Notes: generated by a model not told the origin, from the sequence alone. Positions 26,993-36,809 are shown, numbered from the stretch's first letter. The stretch is 64,000 bases of DNA from Faecalibacterium sp. I3-3-33 (GCF_023347295.1 NZ_CP094469.1:124001-188000), one strand, 5' to 3'. Numbers and translations are program-made.

Positions 26993-29900
26993 TCAAGAAA
27001 GGATGTCGGAGGGATTGTTGGCGCTGTAAAAACTGCTCTTACGAGCGTTGTTCTTTCCTTGCTGTGCTTCAAACTCCTTGTGGAGGGCTGCCTGTATGGC
27101 TTTGTCGCGCTTTTCGGAATCTGCGGCACGCTTCTTAAACAGTGCGGCCTTCTTGGTCTCGCCCTGCTGTTTGAGAATTTTTGCACAAAAACGGTATGCG
27201 ATGGATATTTCCCGTGGCGGAGTACCCCCTGATTCGAGGATCTGCTCTGCTGATGCAATTGCGGTCATGTAGTACTGAAATGCCAGCTGTTGATCGTAAT
27301 CTCGCGCATGATTCCCGAAGATCCAATAGTCCTCGCAGGTCAATTTCTTTCCGGTCTGTTTTGCTTTCTCCTCCAAATATTTGTCCTTTCGGAGCCATTC
27401 TGCGGCGTGCTTTCGGTTGTAATGATCTGCCGCTTCATAATAAAGACAATTTAGGCTAAATGTGCTGCAAAGCGCAGAATAGTAGGTGCAGATCTCGGAG
27501 AAGAAATCTTCCGCATCGTTGTCAAAGTGTTTCAGAACAAAGGCTTCTCCTTCGGCGGCGATATCCAGGACATGGCGGACAAACGCTTGGTCAAAAGAGC
27601 GGTCAGGATCTTGGCGGATAAGGCGGTCAACGCAGGAAAGATAGATGTCTTTCCCTAAGTTCCGGTATTCCTCCGCATGTTCACCGGCAAGCGCCTCCTC
27701 TTCTGAGAGCGAAAAGAAAAGCGTCTCCAGTTCCGCTTCTTTCTCAAAGCTTTTTGCCTGATCTTCACGGCTTGCCGTTCCGACATAAGCATCGCGCAGT
27801 TCTTCCAGTTCATGCACCCGCTGCCAGATATCCCGCTGTTCATCCTGAGGGGCTAGCTTTTGCGTCAGCAAAAGGCGCTTTAAGCGGCAGCGTCTGCATA
27901 TGACTTCGATATCGATAACACTGTCGGAATCATCGTTGAGATAGAACCACTTGCTTTCTGAATAGTGATCCAAGGCTTTGCCCAGCCATGCCGCTTTTAT
28001 CGCATCCGGGACAAAAGGCAGGTCTGCCGCAGTTTCATAAAGGCAGCCAAGGTCGTATTCAAAATCATAGTTCGGATCTTTGGGATAAGGATCAGCCCGG
28101 ATGGTCTCGGGGGTCGTGGTATAGCCGGTTTCTTCCAGCAGCTCCACATAATCCGTGAAGGAACGCTCCAACTGCGCAAAGAAAGCGCTGCATTCGTCCA
28201 CAGAGGGGGCTAATTCGTTCAGGATAAGCTGGCGGATCAGCGAATGCGTCGTCAGAAAATAGATATCCTTGTTTAACCGGTTCCGCCCGATCCAACCGCG
28301 TTCGACCAGCTCGATCAGGGCGTTCTGTTCCTCCGGCGTTTCTCCATCGAGAAAAAGCTTGGTGTCAAGCCCCTTGGGGGGAAGCAGCACCGTATGGCAC
28401 AATACCGTGCGATATGCGCCGGTCATCCGGCTCAGGTCAAATAATACTTTCAGATGACCGTAGATCGTATCTTTTGTGTAGCCGCGGTCTTTGTCGCTGG
28501 TGACAGGCCGCTGCTTCAGGGACTGGAGATCGTATTGCTTCAAAGCGTCCAGTACATCCTGCGCAGTCAACCTGCCCCAAGAACAGCGGATGCTCTTTGC
28601 AATGAGATGACAGGTCAAAGTGTGGCCATGGACTGCAAGGATGAGTTCGCGGAGCGTGGACGCAAGGCGGGGGTCCTCTTTTTCCGTAATTTGCAGTTCT
28701 TTCAGCATCATTTTCAGCAGCAGCTCTTTCGGCAGAGGACAAATCTCCACGGAAGAATCGCCCTCCGGGATGAACCGCGTAGTGATAATGAGGTGAGGCC
28801 CACCCAAATTGATCAGATCCTGATAGGCGGGTTCGCGGCGGAGGTCGTCGAGCGTTTGGCTGTTGCTGTCGAAGTTGTCCATCACGACTACGCTGTCCGG
28901 CCCCATTGCCGCCAGAAGCTTTAAGTTTTCGTAATAGTGCTCTTCCTCCTGCTGCTGCAAGGACAGATGGGGAGTGGAGGGCGTATACCGGTAGTTGGTA
29001 AATTCCAGATGCAAAATCGTGTCCCGCACGGATTGCTCGTAGTTGAAAAAAGCAACACGCATCCCGTCCTTCTTGCACTGCCGCAGAAGGGCGCGGGCGG
29101 TCTCCGTTTTGCCCAAGCCGCCCAGACCATAAAGGAAGATGGGACGGACGCCGGAATCCATTTGTTTGCGGATGGCCTTCAATTCGTTATCGCGGCTGTG
29201 CGGGATAAAGCTCTCCGGGCTGGAAAGGTTCTCTGCCAGCGGGAAACGCGGCGCAGAAAGCTGCTCGATGAGGGCGTTTATCTCTTTCAGCATTTCAGCC
29301 ACAGGGATGCGCTTTTCCGGGTCTGGTTCTGCGGCGGCAGAGAGGATATGATTCAGCTGGGGCAGCACAGGCCGCGCGGAGGGAACGGTATCGGAAGGAT
29401 AGATCTCTGCGGGCTTCAATTCCTCTGCCAGATCCTCCGGGAACTTCCGGTATGCTGCCAGCGCTTCTTTTCGCAGCAGAAGCCGCAGCAGGACGCCGAC
29501 GGAATACACGTCTGCCGCAGGGGTCAGACAAAATGGCTCGCCGCTGCGGGCACCGGTAAAAATTTCCGGCGCGCAGAACAGGGGTGTGGTGTAGAGCTTC
29601 TCGCTGGGCAGGATCGGCGCGGTCTTACCGTTGGGAGCGTCCAGCAGGCGCGCAGAACCAAAATCCAGAAAGACTGCACCGCGCAGCGTACCGGTATGCA
29701 GATCGCCGTCAATGAAAAGGTTCCCTAAGGAAATGTCTCCGTGGATCGCCGTTTTATGAAGCGTTGCAAGGGCATCCAGGATCAGGCGGATCAGATGCAG
29801 GGTGGTCAGAATATGCGGCGCAGCGATGGAGCGCGGCTCGTCCGGCATCAAAGCACCGAAAGGGTGCTCCTTGTCCCGGGGATAGGCGGCACACTCGGCA

Positions 29901-30379
29901 AGAAGATCGGACAGGAAAAAGCCTTTGGAAGGGTTCAGCGTGGGCAGATACAGAAAGGTGCAGGGCAAAGCGGTGCCGTCAGCGGAGCGATGCACGGGCT
30001 CTTCGGGCTGGGAGATGGAACAGACCTCCAGCTGCTCCAAATGGGGCAATGCGTGGAAGGAACCGTTATAGGCCAGCTGGCTCAGTTCCAGTTCGTGCTG
30101 TGCCATCCGCTCCAGCCGCTGGTAAAATGCCTGCCGCAATGCGGGAGAGGCATCCGGTGCGGCAAGGCCGGGGTCCAGCGCGACCCCGTTCACGCGGACA
30201 CAACCGGCGGGGTAAAATTCTTTAAGGGTAACATCCAGCGAGGACCCGTCCAGATGCGCGGAATAAAGGATCGCGCTTCCGCCAATAGAGGTGCTGTGCA
30301 GGATATGAAAACGCTTTCCGTCTGTGGTGTGCAGAACTGTGCCGTCTTTCAGCGGAACGCGGTCGTTGTATGCGGCCAT
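26993..30379 (-). CDS. Ser/Thr protein kinase fused to a STAND (NB-ARC-like) ATPase and helical C-terminus
   Basis: This is a 1128-residue cytoplasmic protein. The kinase domain (about 12-375) looks intact: glycine loop STSIGGSA, Lys53 in TLKEFYP, catalytic HGDISLGN at 213-220, DFG at 239-241 and an APE-like CAPE at 269-272. A STAND ATPase follows: Walker A GLGGLGKT at 418-425, Walker B VVVMDNFD at about 497-504 and the NB-ARC-type LIITTR at about 530-535. A winged-helix region and a long helical, TPR-like C-terminus (about 760-1110) come next. STAND proteins switch from a closed to an oligomeric form when the C-terminal sensor binds a ligand; here the output would be phosphorylation. An AAAGGAGG box precedes the ATG. 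It is the last gene in an operon with PP2C and YbjN-like genes. Confidence 0.85.
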   Translation of the reverse strand: MAAYNDRVPLKDGTVLHTTDGKRFHILHSTSIGGSAILYSAHLDGSSLDVTLKEFYPAGCVRVNGVALDPGLAAPDASPALRQAFYQRLERMAQHELELSQLAYNGSFHALPHLEQLEVCSISQPEEPVHRSADGTALPCTFLYLPTLNPSKGFFLSDLLAECAAYPRDKEHPFGALMPDEPRSIAAPHILTTLHLIRLILDALATLHKTAIHGDISLGNLFIDGDLHTGTLRGAVFLDFGSARLLDAPNGKTAPILPSEKLYTTPLFCAPEIFTGARSGEPFCLTPAADVYSVGVLLRLLLRKEALAAYRKFPEDLAEELKPAEIYPSDTVPSARPVLPQLNHILSAAAEPDPEKRIPVAEMLKEINALIEQLSAPRFPLAENLSSPESFIPHSRDNELKAIRKQMDSGVRPIFLYGLGGLGKTETARALLRQCKKDGMRVAFFNYEQSVRDTILHLEFTNYRYTPSTPHLSLQQQEEEHYYENLKLLAAMGPDSVVVMDNFDSNSQTLDDLRREPAYQDLINLGGPHLIITTRFIPEGDSSVEICPLPKELLLKMMLKELQITEKEDPRLASTLRELILAVHGHTLTCHLIAKSIRCSWGRLTAQDVLDALKQYDLQSLKQRPVTSDKDRGYTKDTIYGHLKVLFDLSRMTGAYRTVLCHTVLLPPKGLDTKLFLDGETPEEQNALIELVERGWIGRNRLNKDIYFLTTHSLIRQLILNELAPSVDECSAFFAQLERSFTDYVELLEETGYTTTPETIRADPYPKDPNYDFEYDLGCLYETAADLPFVPDAIKAAWLGKALDHYSESKWFYLNDDSDSVIDIEVICRRCRLKRLLLTQKLAPQDEQRDIWQRVHELEELRDAYVGTASREDQAKSFEKEAELETLFFSLSEEEALAGEHAEEYRNLGKDIYLSCVDRLIRQDPDRSFDQAFVRHVLDIAAEGEAFVLKHFDNDAEDFFSEICTYYSALCSTFSLNCLYYEAADHYNRKHAAEWLRKDKYLEEKAKQTGKKLTCEDYWIFGNHARDYDQQLAFQYYMTAIASAEQILESGGTPPREISIAYRFCAKILKQQGETKKAALFKKRAADSEKRDKAIQAALHKEFEAQQGKNNARKSSFYSANNPSDILS

Positions 30380-30410
30380 GGGGATTCCTCCTTTATACTT
30401 CTTTGGGCAT

Positions 30411-30416
30411 ATTATA
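30411..30416 (-). promoter_or_regulatory. Possible internal -10 box for the kinase-STAND gene
   Basis: A consensus TATAAT on the minus strand lies in the 68-base gap between the PP2C stop and the kinase start, about 30 bases before the start codon. No matching -35 at normal spacing is clear (TTGACG is too close), so use of this promoter is uncertain. Confidence 0.3.
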
Positions 30417-30447
30417 AAACGTTTATCGTCAAAAAGAAAGGCGCGGC

Positions 30448-31140
30448 TCAGGAAATTGTAACGATGGCGGCGCTGTAATCGTCAAGGGGATGCTGTTCGT
30501 CCAGATAGCACTCCAGCTCCGGGCCGGAAAAGGGACAGAGGAGCCGGTCTTTCGGAAGTTTGCTTCGCAGCAGGTCGTCTGCGCCATCGGTAAGCAGAAG
30601 GAATTTTCCCCGCACAGGCCGGAGAGAACGATATACTTTCAGGTGCTGCATCATGTTGGTGTTCATGGTCAGATAGGTAGAATGCGGCGCGATCCCGCAG
30701 GAAGGGGCAGAGATCGTTGAAAATGCGGCTGCCTCCGCGCCCGACGGCTGCATCAGGATGCAGCCATCGCCCAGATGGGCGCAGAGATAGCGGCCGGTAT
30801 CGTCCGCAGCAAAGACGATCAGGGTCGCTGCCAGCGCTTCCGGTTCAACGCCCTGCTGTTTGGCAAAGGCGCGCAGTGCCGGTTGGAGAACGGCGCAGAT
30901 CTTCCGGCGCACGGTGTCGGGGTCGTCCAGCAGCAGGTCGTAAAACTGCTCGTAAAACATCCGGGCAGTCAGGGTGACGATCTGCTGCGCCGCTGCCAGA
31001 CCATGGGACGCGGTGCTGCATCCATCGCTCAGGCAGACCGCGATACGGTCACGGCTGCGGATGCCGAACAACTGATCCTGATTCTTCTCGCCGTTTTTCA
31101 GGTGGAGGCGGCCGGGCTTTGTAAAACTGTAACATTCCAT
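30448..31140 (-). CDS. PP2C family protein phosphatase
   Basis: The 230-residue phosphatase has the PP2C metal-site motifs in order: KNGEKNQDQLFGI, IAVCLSDGCSTASHG, CAHLGDGCIL, KFLLLTDGADDLL and DDYSAAIV. These place the acidic residues that hold the two Mn/Mg ions. It has no membrane helix. I use the ATG at 31140; a frame extending to 31272 would overlap the upstream gene's 3' end and has no family sequence. It sits between the YbjN-like and kinase-STAND genes on one strand, so it probably removes phosphates placed by one or both kinases. PP2C/kinase gene pairs are a common bacterial arrangement. Confidence 0.85.
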   Translation of the reverse strand: MECYSFTKPGRLHLKNGEKNQDQLFGIRSRDRIAVCLSDGCSTASHGLAAAQQIVTLTARMFYEQFYDLLLDDPDTVRRKICAVLQPALRAFAKQQGVEPEALAATLIVFAADDTGRYLCAHLGDGCILMQPSGAEAAAFSTISAPSCGIAPHSTYLTMNTNMMQHLKVYRSLRPVRGKFLLLTDGADDLLRSKLPKDRLLCPFSGPELECYLDEQHPLDDYSAAIVTIS

Positions 31141-31162
31141 ATCCGTGTTGGCTCCCTTCAGC

Positions 31163-31894
31163 TTAGTCCTCGTTTTCGTCCTTGTCCCCGTCAGCGCTAT
31201 CGGGCTCTTTAGAGATGTGCAGCAGCTTTTCAAAGAGCTGCTGATCCTCTTCCGAAAGTTCAGGCGCTGCACCGGGCTCTTCCGTCGCTTCCTCGTCCAG
31301 CTTTACCGCAAACGGAAAGTGGAACGGCTTGTCCGCGGAACCGTCCTCCTTGGAACTGTCCTCCGATTTCTCCGTCGGATGGATGGAACGCAGGAGCTCT
31401 TCCAGAAAACCGTCCACAAGGGAGGAGTCCGGGGCGGACGGCGCGGGCTTTTTCGGCTCCGAGGCATCCGTGAGCAGGCGAAGCAGATCCTTGCAGTGGA
31501 GGTCCATCATAGCGCAGGCATACGTCAGTGCACGGGACAGAACCGCGTCCGTGGGGATGCGCTCAACGCAGTCGATATAGATATGGAACAGCAGCCGACC
31601 GCTCATGGAGTTCAGATGGAAGCAGCCGTTCTTTATCGTGCTGTTAAGGTCCGAGATAAACGCCTTGACCGGAGCGCGGTGAGGGGGATCGATGATCAGC
31701 GGAAACTCGGCGTCCAAGAGGATGCAGTCGTCCTCCATGTGAAGAGAAAACATGGTGAAAAAGAACGAGGAGAACGCTGCATAAATGGGGAAATGGAAGC
31801 AGTCGGCATCTTCATCGAACATATACTTCATGTGGTTCTTGTCAAGATGCTCCTGAACGCGCTGTACAAGTTTCTGCGAATGGTTGATCTTCAT
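31163..31894 (-). CDS. YbjN-like small protein with acidic C-terminal tail
   Basis: A 243-residue protein. Residues about 8-140 alternate strands and helices (FHFPIYAAFSSFFFTMFSLH, GRLLFHIYIDCVERIPTDAV) in a pattern like YbjN/type III secretion chaperone-fold domains, which bind protein partners. From about 145 onward the sequence is low-complexity and highly acidic, ending DGDKDENED. It is the first gene of the minus-strand operon with PP2C and the kinase. The family call is by pattern only. It may act as an adaptor or substrate of the kinase. Confidence 0.5.
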   Translation of the reverse strand: MKINHSQKLVQRVQEHLDKNHMKYMFDEDADCFHFPIYAAFSSFFFTMFSLHMEDDCILLDAEFPLIIDPPHRAPVKAFISDLNSTIKNGCFHLNSMSGRLLFHIYIDCVERIPTDAVLSRALTYACAMMDLHCKDLLRLLTDASEPKKPAPSAPDSSLVDGFLEELLRSIHPTEKSEDSSKEDGSADKPFHFPFAVKLDEEATEEPGAAPELSEEDQQLFEKLLHISKEPDSADGDKDENED

Positions 31895-31949
31895 AAGAAA
31901 TACCTCCGTTTTTTGGGGTTCGGCGGGCGTTTCCCGCTTCAGTGAGTAC

Positions 31950-31980
31950 AGTATAGCGTAAGCGGATACCCTGCCCCCAA
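31950..31980 (-). promoter_or_regulatory. Candidate promoter for the YbjN-PP2C-kinase operon
   Basis: On the minus strand TATACT (31950-31955) lies 19 bases from TTGGGG (31975-31980), about 55 bases upstream of the first gene. The -10 is good and the -35 weak. Confidence 0.4.
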
Positions 31981-32060
31981 AAAATTAGTTTCGCAGTCAA
32001 CCTGCATAAGAAACTGGTAAAAAGTTGTGCGTATTTGCCATAGAGCCGAAGGCTTAGGTG

Positions 32061-32069
32061 TGGTACACT
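32061..32069 (+). promoter_or_regulatory. Candidate extended -10 promoter for the second kinase-STAND gene
   Basis: TGG followed by TACACT (32064-32069) fits an extended -10 element, 33 bases before the TTG start. No convincing -35 at 17 bases. The two kinase operons are therefore divergent and share a control region of about 200 bases. Confidence 0.35.
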
Positions 32070-32101
32070 GAAAAAAACGGCGAACAGGGAGGAATGGAAC
32101 A

Positions 32102-35100
32102 TTGCGGAAGAAATGGGCGGAAGGGACTGTCCTGTACACACGGGATGGAGCAGAGTACAAAATAACAGCCTCCAACGAAGCGGGCGGGACGGCGATCATT
32201 TATTATGCGGAAAAAGCCGGCAGCGGCATCCGCGCCGTGCTGAAGGAGTTTTACCCCCAAGAGTGGGAGCGCCGGAAGGGGGTCCCGGTCGAGCGTGCGT
32301 GTGTAGACAGCCCGGACGAAGATCCGGGTCTGCTGAGCTGCTATGAAAAGCTTGCCAAGCAGGCGGCGCGGGAAATGGAGATCAGTCAGGAGGTCGCGCG
32401 GGAAACCGTTCATGTGTGGCCGGTGCGCGGGATGCTGGAGGTGCAGAGCATCCGGGAGCCGGACGGCACGGTATGGCAGGCAGAGGGCACGCTCCCCTGC
32501 TGCATTCTGGAAATGGACAACCTGAACCACAAGGACGGCCTGTGGTTACAGGATATCCTGCGGGAAGCCGGAAAGAAAAAGAGCAAAGAAACCCCTTTGG
32601 GCAATTTGCAGCCGAACAGCAAGCCGGTGCTGGCGGTGCCGCCGCTGCAAGTGACGCTGATGCTGGTCTGGCGTCTGCTGATCCTGCTTGCAAAGATCCA
32701 TGAGGCGGGCTACCTGCATGGAGATATCAACTTGGGCAATGTGTTTTTGGCAATGGATGATAAGGGCGCAAACGTTCTGAACGCCATGCTCATTGATTTT
32801 GGCAGCGCCCGCGCACTGGTGGACGGGAAAACTGCGCCGCTCGGCGAAGAGTCGGTCATGGCGACCCCGGGCTTTGCCGCCCCGGAGCTGAAGGGCGGCG
32901 GTGAGCAGCGCCTGACCCCCAAGGCAGACGTTTACGCAGTGGGCAAGCTGATGCACTGCCTGCTGGATCAGAACATTCTGGAAGCGCTGCGGAAGGGCTG
33001 GTATTCGGATCTCGAGAGGGATCTGAAAGCCCCGACGCTCAATGCCAGCGGCATCAACGACCCGCAGCTCACACCGGCGGTGCAGAAAAGTCTGGATCAG
33101 ATCCTTTCCGGCGCGGCAGAAATAAAGCCGGAAAAGCGCAGCTCCGTGCAGGAAATGATGGAACAGATCATGCAGCTGTACCGCAAGATCGAGCCGCCCG
33201 CTTGGCAGATGAGTCTTGGCCTTTTGCAGCTGAACGGCGACGAGGTGCTGGGGCGCGATAAAGATATCAAAAAAATCGAAGCAAAACTGTGGGCCGAGGG
33301 AAAACTGGTGCTGCACGGCTTTTCCGGCATCGGCAAAACCAAGCTGGTAACGCTGCTGGGGCACAAATGGCAGAGGAACTATCCCTGTTCGCAGGTGTAC
33401 TATGCCTTTTACCCGGGCAGCATGACCGGCCTTGCGGTGGATACGCTGGCGCGGAATATGTCCACGGTGGCATTTACCGAGCAGAAGGACGGAAAGGAAG
33501 TCCCCCGCCCTGTGGCCGGGATCATTGATGATATGTTCCGGGAACTGAATGCCCACATGCACGAAAACGACCTGCTGATCATCGACAATGTGGATGACGA
33601 CACACAAGAGTACTGGGATTCTGTGGTGCACGAGGAAACGGTGCAGGGACAGACCGATCTTTTTACCCGTCTGTGCCAGCTGAATTGCAAGGTGCTGTTC
33701 GTGACCCGTCTGGATGTGTCGAATGTCACCGGGATCGTTCCTTTCGAGGTGGACAGGCTGGAATTGGAGCCGCTGCGCGCGATCCTGCGCGAAAACAGCA
33801 AAGATGCCAAGGGGCGCAGTGATGCGCAAAAGCGCAGTGACGAAGAGCTGGACAGGCTTATTGCGTTGGTAGACCGCCACACCATGACGGTGGATATGAT
33901 CGCCCGCACCATGCGGGAGAGCCGACTGACCGTCCCGGAGATCTACAAGGAGTTGAGCTGTGACGGCTATGGCTCGGGCGCCTTTGTGGAGATCAGCGGT
34001 CAGAAGGACACCGACTATTCAAAAAACCGGATCGAGGGGCATCTGATCCGGCTGTTCCGTCTGGCAAATTTTAATGAGTGGGAGCAGGATATGCTGCGCT
34101 ATGCGCAGCTCATCGGCGAGAACAGCGGCATGTACGAAACGCTGTTTCTCTCCTGCTGCCCGCATGAATCGAAAGACGAAAACACCAAGAACCTTGAGGC
34201 GCTGAATCATCTGCTCCGGCTGGGATATGTGCAGCAGAAAACGGAAGAGGATTCAGAAGAAGTTATTTTAAACCTGCATACGCTGGTGCGGGTGGTGGCA
34301 AGGAAAGTGCTGGCGATTACGCTGGAACAGTGTGATATCTTTTTGAGTGCGTTGCCGCTTCCGTATAGAAGATATGGCGTGCAAATTTCTCCTCAGAACC
34401 GTATTGCGATGGCAGAAGCCTATATTCAAGCGCGAAAAATTGCGGAGAAAGAAACATTTCTGTTTGGCTATTGGTCCAGCTGTGCGGCGGCGTGGCTTTT
34501 TAATGTAAAAAATCGCAGTCGAAAAGAAAATTATGTTCTCCGTATAGTGGAATATCTTCCGGATGCAATGTGCATCTACAATGCTTTGAATGACGGTTTG
34601 CTGTCTGTTGCGGGTGTCTCGGATATACAGAAAAAAGTAATTTGCCTACACTGGAATTTGTGGAATGTTTTGAGCTATGTGACACCTGAGTATGTACGGA
34701 AAAACTATGAAACGACGGAATTGGCGCGAGAATATTGGACAGTCTGTCTGGAAGAGCCAGATCGAAAACTGACGTATCCGGTGCTGTTTCAGGAATATGA
34801 AAAGTATAGTGAACGGTTAGAAGAAATTAAACGAAAGCTTTCGGAGGAACTTCATCCGGATAATTATTTGGATTACTGGCCTTATACGGATATCGCCAGC
34901 AATGAAAAACAGATTCAGGTTGGAAAAGAATTGCTGGAACATTTTGAGAGAAAAACAAATGAGGATTACGAACATTATCTGAGAATCTGTAAATGGCTTG
35001 CAGAAAAAGCAAAGGAAATTGACTATGAGAAAAATCCAGATAAAGTTCAGATTTATGTACAGGAAGAAAAACAAGCGGCACAAGAGTATCTGGAATTTCT

Positions 35101-36802
35101 ACAAGAGCAGGAGCCAATAAACTATGAGGAAATTATAGAACTTTGCTGGGATCGTATAGAACGTTTTGAAAAATTTTTTGCATTTTTTATTTCGGATGAT
35201 GAGGAAACGCTTCGAGAAGAATCTGTTCAGTATGAAAAAATTCTTCTGGAAACTCGGTGTGATTATTCGGACTTTTTGATGAAGAAAGAACCAAGTGATG
35301 TAATTGCGCAGATGGAGTGCTGCGATTATATAGCATATCGGTTTAAGGATGAAGAAAAAAGCCGACAATATAAAAACCGTGCCTTTCAAGTTCAGTTGGA
35401 TTTTGTAGAACATCCGAAAAAGTATCTCCCAATACAGGATCCACTGGAAGAGATGAGGGTTTATTGGCAAGTTGCAGATTGGGCAAGCCAACAGCCCAAT
35501 AAAGAAGCATTGAAACAAAAACTTTGCAAAAAAATATTAAAAGTTGGACAAGCAAATGAAGAAAGGGTGCATATAGGCTTAACGAAGAAAGAAATGGATA
35601 ACGATCCCAAAAATGAAGAAGAAGACTACATAGTTCCAGCCAGTTTAAGCGAGAAAGTAAACTATGAAGCAATTCCAATGCGCTATAGGCGCAAAAAAGC
35701 TGAGTTTTATGATATCTTACGAAAAGCAGCTTATCAGCTAGGAGAAGAAAAAAGAGCAGAAATATATGCAGAAAAGTGTAGATATATAATATATGGAACG
35801 CATAGACGAGATCTTTTTTCGAGACGGAAGGTGATAGGCGACAAGATTTTTTATGAACAACCGAAGCGTGTATCCATCATTGACGAGGAAACAAAGTCTC
35901 TTCTGAGTGATTTACAGAATGGGGAGATGACAAAGCAAAAAGACCGGAAGTATTGCCAGGCGATTTTTGAGAAAGCAAGGAAGAATAATGGTGGCAGTAT
36001 AGCATCTGAATTCATGGATGACTTACAGAAAATCGTGGATGCTTATGAAAAAGTAAAAGATTATGACAAAGAACTGAAATGGCTCAAGCAAATCATCCTT
36101 TTGCAGTCTGCAGGTCGGTGGTTTGATAATCCGGTCGTGACAGTAAGAACGCCAGACGGAAAAACGACGACGGAATTTTATCCGGGGCATTACTTTATGG
36201 AGCCGTACTATGAAAGAGCAATTTGTACGGCACGGAAAAATCACGATGAAAAAAGTGTGATTGAACTGACAGAGGAATTGTTTGATATTCTCTCAAAGGA
36301 CAATCAGGCAAGAAATCGTGATGGACTGTTTCCAAGGATTTCGGATTTGCTGATTTGGCTGCGGGCATGTGGTCTATACATTTATTGCTGCTGTGTACAA
36401 AAGAAATATGACGGTGCAAAGGATGCTTTGCTTAAAGCAGAAAAAGACTTGGGAGACTATATTAAAAACTGGAATAGAGGGATGACCAAAGTAACTGAAC
36501 AAGTCAAACAGGCTGAGCAATTTGAGGAACAATGGTATGCGTCTGACTTACAAAACTACGTGTCGATTATAGAGGAGTATAATAAGCAAAAAGAACCGAT
36601 GTTCCGTTTTTTTGAAGAACAGTTGTCTTTACTAAAAAAAATTCTTCCAGAGCATCATCCTATTCTTTATATGCAACGTGACTTGCAGATTTGGTTCTGT
36701 GAAGACGAGGAACAGCTCAAAACGCTTGAAACACTGAACGAAAAGGAAAAGCTCATTGCGATTGAGAATGGATGGGCTTCTTGGTGGGAGCCTGACACCT
36801 GA
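32102..36802 (+). CDS. Second Ser/Thr kinase-STAND ATPase fusion with long AT-rich C-terminal region
   Basis: At 1566 residues this is a paralogue of the protein at 26993-30379. The kinase (about 8-360) has Lys48 in VLKEFYP, HGDINLGN at 206-213, DFG at 232-234 and APE at 260-262. The STAND ATPase has Walker A GFSGIGKT at 406-413, Walker B LLIIDNVDDD at about 491-500 and LFVTR at about 532-536. From about residue 716 the C-terminus is long, helical and lysine/glutamate-rich, and its DNA is much more AT-rich than the front half. The start is a TTG nine bases after GGGAGG. It is divergent from the YbjN-PP2C-kinase operon. The C-terminal half is the likely sensor and appears to have a different history from the front half. 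Confidence 0.85.
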   Translation: MRKKWAEGTVLYTRDGAEYKITASNEAGGTAIIYYAEKAGSGIRAVLKEFYPQEWERRKGVPVERACVDSPDEDPGLLSCYEKLAKQAAREMEISQEVARETVHVWPVRGMLEVQSIREPDGTVWQAEGTLPCCILEMDNLNHKDGLWLQDILREAGKKKSKETPLGNLQPNSKPVLAVPPLQVTLMLVWRLLILLAKIHEAGYLHGDINLGNVFLAMDDKGANVLNAMLIDFGSARALVDGKTAPLGEESVMATPGFAAPELKGGGEQRLTPKADVYAVGKLMHCLLDQNILEALRKGWYSDLERDLKAPTLNASGINDPQLTPAVQKSLDQILSGAAEIKPEKRSSVQEMMEQIMQLYRKIEPPAWQMSLGLLQLNGDEVLGRDKDIKKIEAKLWAEGKLVLHGFSGIGKTKLVTLLGHKWQRNYPCSQVYYAFYPGSMTGLAVDTLARNMSTVAFTEQKDGKEVPRPVAGIIDDMFRELNAHMHENDLLIIDNVDDDTQEYWDSVVHEETVQGQTDLFTRLCQLNCKVLFVTRLDVSNVTGIVPFEVDRLELEPLRAILRENSKDAKGRSDAQKRSDEELDRLIALVDRHTMTVDMIARTMRESRLTVPEIYKELSCDGYGSGAFVEISGQKDTDYSKNRIEGHLIRLFRLANFNEWEQDMLRYAQLIGENSGMYETLFLSCCPHESKDENTKNLEALNHLLRLGYVQQKTEEDSEEVILNLHTLVRVVARKVLAITLEQCDIFLSALPLPYRRYGVQISPQNRIAMAEAYIQARKIAEKETFLFGYWSSCAAAWLFNVKNRSRKENYVLRIVEYLPDAMCIYNALNDGLLSVAGVSDIQKKVICLHWNLWNVLSYVTPEYVRKNYETTELAREYWTVCLEEPDRKLTYPVLFQEYEKYSERLEEIKRKLSEELHPDNYLDYWPYTDIASNEKQIQVGKELLEHFERKTNEDYEHYLRICKWLAEKAKEIDYEKNPDKVQIYVQEEKQAAQEYLEFLQEQEPINYEEIIELCWDRIERFEKFFAFFISDDEETLREESVQYEKILLETRCDYSDFLMKKEPSDVIAQMECCDYIAYRFKDEEKSRQYKNRAFQVQLDFVEHPKKYLPIQDPLEEMRVYWQVADWASQQPNKEALKQKLCKKILKVGQANEERVHIGLTKKEMDNDPKNEEEDYIVPASLSEKVNYEAIPMRYRRKKAEFYDILRKAAYQLGEEKRAEIYAEKCRYIIYGTHRRDLFSRRKVIGDKIFYEQPKRVSIIDEETKSLLSDLQNGEMTKQKDRKYCQAIFEKARKNNGGSIASEFMDDLQKIVDAYEKVKDYDKELKWLKQIILLQSAGRWFDNPVVTVRTPDGKTTTEFYPGHYFMEPYYERAICTARKNHDEKSVIELTEELFDILSKDNQARNRDGLFPRISDLLIWLRACGLYIYCCCVQKKYDGAKDALLKAEKDLGDYIKNWNRGMTKVTEQVKQAEQFEEQWYASDLQNYVSIIEEYNKQKEPMFRFFEEQLSLLKKILPEHHPILYMQRDLQIWFCEDEEQLKTLETLNEKEKLIAIENGWASWWEPDT

Positions 36803-36809
36803 CAACAAA

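Noticed and set aside
32546..33880. Minus-strand open frame of 444 codons opposite the second kinase-STAND gene
   Set aside because: Lies over the kinase and ATPase motifs of the plus strand and has no domain of its own.
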